A DNA stretch of 6,758 bases from Elusimicrobia bacterium CG03_land_8_20_14_0_80_50_18. GTDB lineage: Bacteria; CG03. The stretch lies in contig PEUP01000079.1 in the NCBI GenBank assembly GCA_002780705.1, positions 260 to 7,017 of the forward strand, read 5' to 3'. Both the position numbers and the translations under genes were made by a program. Positions 6,401-6,758 of this stretch are shown piece by piece (the first letter of the stretch is position 1; each line of letters begins with the position of its first letter). The notes under the pieces are model-generated. The model was given only the letters and a program-made list of their open reading frames with translations, had not been told where the DNA came from and made no database searches.

Positions 6401-6758
6401 ATGTTCAGTGTTTATGAGGTGATCAAAAAGAAAAGAGACGGCGCGGTGCTGTCAAAAGAAGAAATTGAATTCATGATATCGGGCTTTGTCAAAGGAGACA
6501 TCCCGGATTACCAGATGTCGGCTTTTCTGATGGCGATATTTTTTTCGGATATGAACGCGGAAGAAACGACTGTCCTCACGGAGTGCATGGTTGATTCCGG
6601 GGACCGTGTGGATTTGAGCGGGATAAAAGGTTTTAAGGTTGATAAGCACTCCACGGGCGGCGTGGGCGACACCACCTCTCTCGTGCTCAATCCGCTTGTC
6701 GCGGCCTGCGGAGGCATAGTGGCGAAAATGACAGGCCGGGGCCTCGGCCACACCGGCG
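6401..6758 (+). CDS. pdp: Pyrimidine-nucleoside phosphorylase, N-terminal part, cut by window edge
   Basis: Splits uridine, thymidine or deoxyuridine with phosphate into the base and (deoxy)ribose-1-phosphate in the cytoplasm. It belongs to the thymidine phosphorylase / AnPRT-like family. 119 residues are visible out of a usual 430-440. The N-terminal helical domain ([20 protein letters not shown], then [13 protein letters not shown] at about 36-48) leads to [20 protein letters not shown] (79-98), the phosphate-binding loop, and [11 protein letters not shown] (109-119), the start of the family signature. GDTTSL is nearer to the Bacillus Pdp type than to the GDVTSL of E. coli DeoA, so I favour pyrimidine-nucleoside phosphorylase over strict thymidine phosphorylase; the active-site residues that would settle it lie beyond the window. 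It is 41 nt downstream of recJ with a strong ribosome binding site, and its sugar product feeds DeoB. Confidence 0.95.
   Translation, partial: MFSVYEVIKKKRDGAVLSKEEIEFMISGFVKGDIPDYQMSAFLMAIFFSDMNAEETTVLTECMVDSGDRVDLSGIKGFKVDKHSTGGVGDTTSLVLNPLVAACGGIVAKMTGRGLGHTG

Noticed and set aside
1..6758. CRISPR arrays, tRNA or rRNA genes, riboswitches, insertion sequences
   Set aside because: I found no spaced repeat array, no cloverleaf or rRNA-like segment, no transposase motif and no recognisable riboswitch core. Intergenic gaps are all under 100 bases.

Overview
The window is a compact bacterial nucleoside/base-salvage gene cluster on the + strand, with the 5' part of a divergent transporter gene at its left edge. 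By eye base composition is near 50% G+C. Isoleucine is very often ATA and arginine often AGG. Two short palindromic repeats of the sort common in genomes of uncultivated bacteria sit between genes. DeoB, RecJ and pyrimidine-nucleoside phosphorylase are bacterial families. I cannot place the organism with confidence; an uncultivated lineage such as Elusimicrobiota or Omnitrophota would fit the style, but that is a guess.

Layout: (1) 395 down to 1, minus strand: N-terminal part of a chromate-transporter-family (CHR) membrane protein, cut by the window edge. (2) 396-485: a 90-bp divergent promoter region with good sigma70-like boxes on both strands. Each -10 box lies only 6-7 nt from a start codon, so both genes look leaderless. 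(3) 486-2195: adenine deaminase (ade). (4) 2196-2290: a gap holding an imperfect palindromic repeat and the deoB ribosome binding site. (5) 2291-3481: phosphopentomutase (deoB). (6) 3478-4272: purine-nucleoside phosphorylase, overlapping deoB by ATGA. (7) 4281-6359: a RecJ-type single-strand exonuclease with a complete DnaQ-like DEDDh 3'-5' exonuclease domain nested inside its DHH catalytic domain. (8) 6360-6400: a short gap with a GC-rich hairpin next to a strong ribosome binding site. (9) 6401 to the right edge: N-terminal part of pyrimidine-nucleoside phosphorylase. No stretch over 300 bases lacks a gene.

How the genes may work together (inference): the nuclease would release 5'-deoxynucleotides from single-stranded DNA. 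After dephosphorylation by an enzyme not in this window, the purine and pyrimidine nucleoside phosphorylases would yield free bases plus (deoxy)ribose-1-phosphate. DeoB would convert these to the 5-phosphates for central metabolism, and adenine deaminase would turn adenine into hypoxanthine. The cluster therefore reads as a nucleic-acid scavenging operon. The most unusual object is the RecJ protein with the inserted exonuclease: all five DEDDh residues and all DHH motifs are visible, so both active sites look intact.
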